A stretch of DNA of 64,000 nt from Apostichopus japonicus. Lineage: Eukaryota; Echinodermata; Holothuroidea; Aspidochirotida; Stichopodidae. The notes below the pieces were generated by a model. That model was given only the letters and a program-made list of their open reading frames with translations, searched no databases and had not been told where the DNA came from. The DNA is taken from positions 31,469,989 to 31,533,988 of the forward strand of contig NC_092572.1 of the NCBI RefSeq assembly GCF_037975245.1, written 5' to 3'. Positions 62,497 through 64,000 of the stretch are shown here, one piece after another. A program made the position numbers and the translations under genes. The first letter of the stretch is position 1, and every line of letters starts with the position of its first letter.

Positions 62497-63890
62497 TAGT
62501 GTTTACACGGGTCCAAAAATCGGGAACCGGGTACCCGAGGGCCGTTACCCGTCGGGTATCCGGGTAAGTACCCGGAAAAAAATTGTTTACCCTCGTGTAT
62601 CACAATTTTCAAGTAATTACATATTGGATGCTGTAATAAATTGCATTATATTCTCTACTGACAAGTTTTCATGTTCAAATACGTAGGTGTAAGATAAGGT
62701 ATAAAACCTTCCTCAATAGTTTTTAATTGCTTTTGTTTCTTTCATTAACTTGTTAATAAATTAATTAATTATAATTAGCATAACTACTAACACCGCACTG
62801 CCGCCGCTGCTTATGCTTGTTCGTGCACATCTATTGGATCAAACCAAAGAAATATCCAATTTAGCTCTTAAACAGTTGTTACTAACCAGGCCTACTACTA
62901 CTATGCTATTATGCAGGCCCAGGGTTCGCATTAGCCGCGAGATTGCGCGATTCGCGCAATTTGATCGCATTTGGAATGAACGATTAGTAAAAAGCCACTT
63001 GCGATTACTATTGTTTAGTTATCCCGTCTATAATACATAAACATCTCGTAAAATTCCTTGTCAGCCTTTCCTTTTATGAAATAAACAAATGAATAAATAA
63101 TAATTTCTTCCACATGGTAACCTAACACCACACTTAGTCAAAGAAAAATCTAGCAAGCCTACCATCTGTTTATTTGCTGAAGTTGTGACACAGACTTTGT
63201 AAGACATCCATGGAATACTTTCGTTATTGCTGTTACGTTCGACCACATGGTTGCCTAACACCACACTAAGTCAATGGGGGTAATCTAGCCTAGCCATCTG
63301 TTTATTAGCTGAAATTGTGACGCAGTTATAAGATATCAATGGTAAGCTTCGTTTTTGCTGTTATCTTCGACCACATGGTAGCCTAACAACACACTAAGTC
63401 AATGGGAAATCTGCCTAACCATCGGTTTGCACTTTTTTTTTTTTAAAACAATCACACTTTGCGTAGGATTCGGGTAAAAAATTAGGAACCGGTTAGTTTC
63501 GCGTCGGGCGGGTACCTTGGTAAGCTTTCGTTTTTGCTGTTATCTTCGACCACATGGTAGCCTAACAACACACTAAGTCAATGGGAAATCTGCCTAACCA
63601 TCGGTTTGCACTTTTTTTTATTTTAAAACAATCACACTTTGCGTAGGATTCGGGTAAAAAATTAGGAACCGGTTAGTTTCGCGTCGGGCGGGTACCTTGG
63701 TTATTGCTGTTATCTTCGACCACATTGTAGCCTAACACCACACTAAGTCAATGGGAAATCTGCCTAACCGTCGGTTTGTCAATTTTTTTATTTTTTATTT
63801 TAAATCACACTTTGCGTAGGATTCGGGTAATAAATTAGGAACCGGGTAGTATCGCGATGGGCGGGTACCCGGATAACCAGGCAAACACTA
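62497..63890. mobile_element. hAT-like non-autonomous element, 1.4 kb
   Basis: Ends TAGTGTTTACACGGGT and GGATAACCAGGCAAACACTA are inverted (TAGTGTTT-C core) and continue into CGGGTACCCG words, a pattern familiar from hAT elements. The flanks ACATATAT and ATATATAT could be an 8-bp duplication, but TA-rich context weakens this. Inside, a ~100-180-bp unit with CGACCACATGGTAGCCTAAC and CACACTAAGTCAATGGGAAA repeats about five times (63110-63860), the last three also containing GCGTAGGATTCGGGTAA. No transposase frame. Confidence 0.65.
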
Positions 63891-64000
63891 ATATATATAT
63901 GAGTGCATTTAGTAAATGAGTGCATTTTGTGGGCATGAAACTTGTACCAGTATATATATTTATATATATATATATATAAAAATATATAGTATTAATATTT
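63891..64000. repeat. TA-rich edge with third copy of the flank block
   Basis: ATGAGTGCATTTAGTAAATG and GGCATGAAACTTGTACCAGT (63932-63951) repeat 62425-62478, followed by TA tracts to the window end. Confidence 0.85.

Overview
This is eukaryotic genomic DNA: spliced exons with GT/AG borders, long introns, abundant transposons and satellite arrays, and no bacterial-style operons. The gene content (death-effector-domain and beta-propeller exons, KDZ and hAT transposase relics, an intact Penelope-like retroelement) fits a marine invertebrate. An echinoderm, perhaps a sea cucumber, is my guess from the style of the immune-type exons. That is inference; I could not search a database.

Layout. (1) 0.3-5.2 kb, minus strand: spliced relic of a KDZ (Kyakuja-Dileera-Zisupton) transposase gene with a mutated catalytic motif and an in-frame stop, interrupted by an AGGTCA-rich repeat. 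(2) 8.2-8.8 kb: nested palindromic minisatellite. (3) 11.1-30.9 kb: a 19.8-kb unit with 48-bp terminal inverted repeats and a 9-bp target duplication. It sits in a 0.94-kb repeat whose unoccupied copy lies at 33.7-34.6 kb. The unit is mostly a ~225-bp satellite in two arrays of opposite orientation around a palindromic centre, with a nested 1-kb hAT element (perfect 8-bp target duplication) and a small transposase-like exon. I regard this as the most unusual object in the window. (4) 31.5-38.8 kb: a graveyard of small inverted-repeat elements, including a hAT MITE with an exact 8-bp target duplication, two copies of a TACGCGTATTAATTCG-type element, a fold-back and a tRNA-like SINE. (5) 39.2-59.1 kb, plus strand: a probable host gene with possible 5' exons near 39.2 and 40.8 kb, a 261-codon beta-propeller-like exon at 46.4 kb, an 11-kb intron holding a 222-bp minisatellite, and two consecutive exons each encoding a death effector domain. 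The exon phases agree. (6) 59.3-62.4 kb, minus strand: a Penelope-like element with an intact RT/GIY-YIG reading frame and a partial tandem copy; each 3' end carries a hammerhead-ribozyme-like motif. A third hammerhead-like motif sits inside a perfect palindrome at 44.3 kb. (7) 62.5-63.9 kb: a hAT-like non-autonomous element with internal repeats.

How it fits together: the host gene looks like a receptor or adaptor for innate immunity or cell death (death effector domains plus a propeller), stretched by repeats in its introns. Everything else is mobile or satellite DNA. Many of the short open frames in the satellites are by-products of repeat periodicity and are not annotated as genes.
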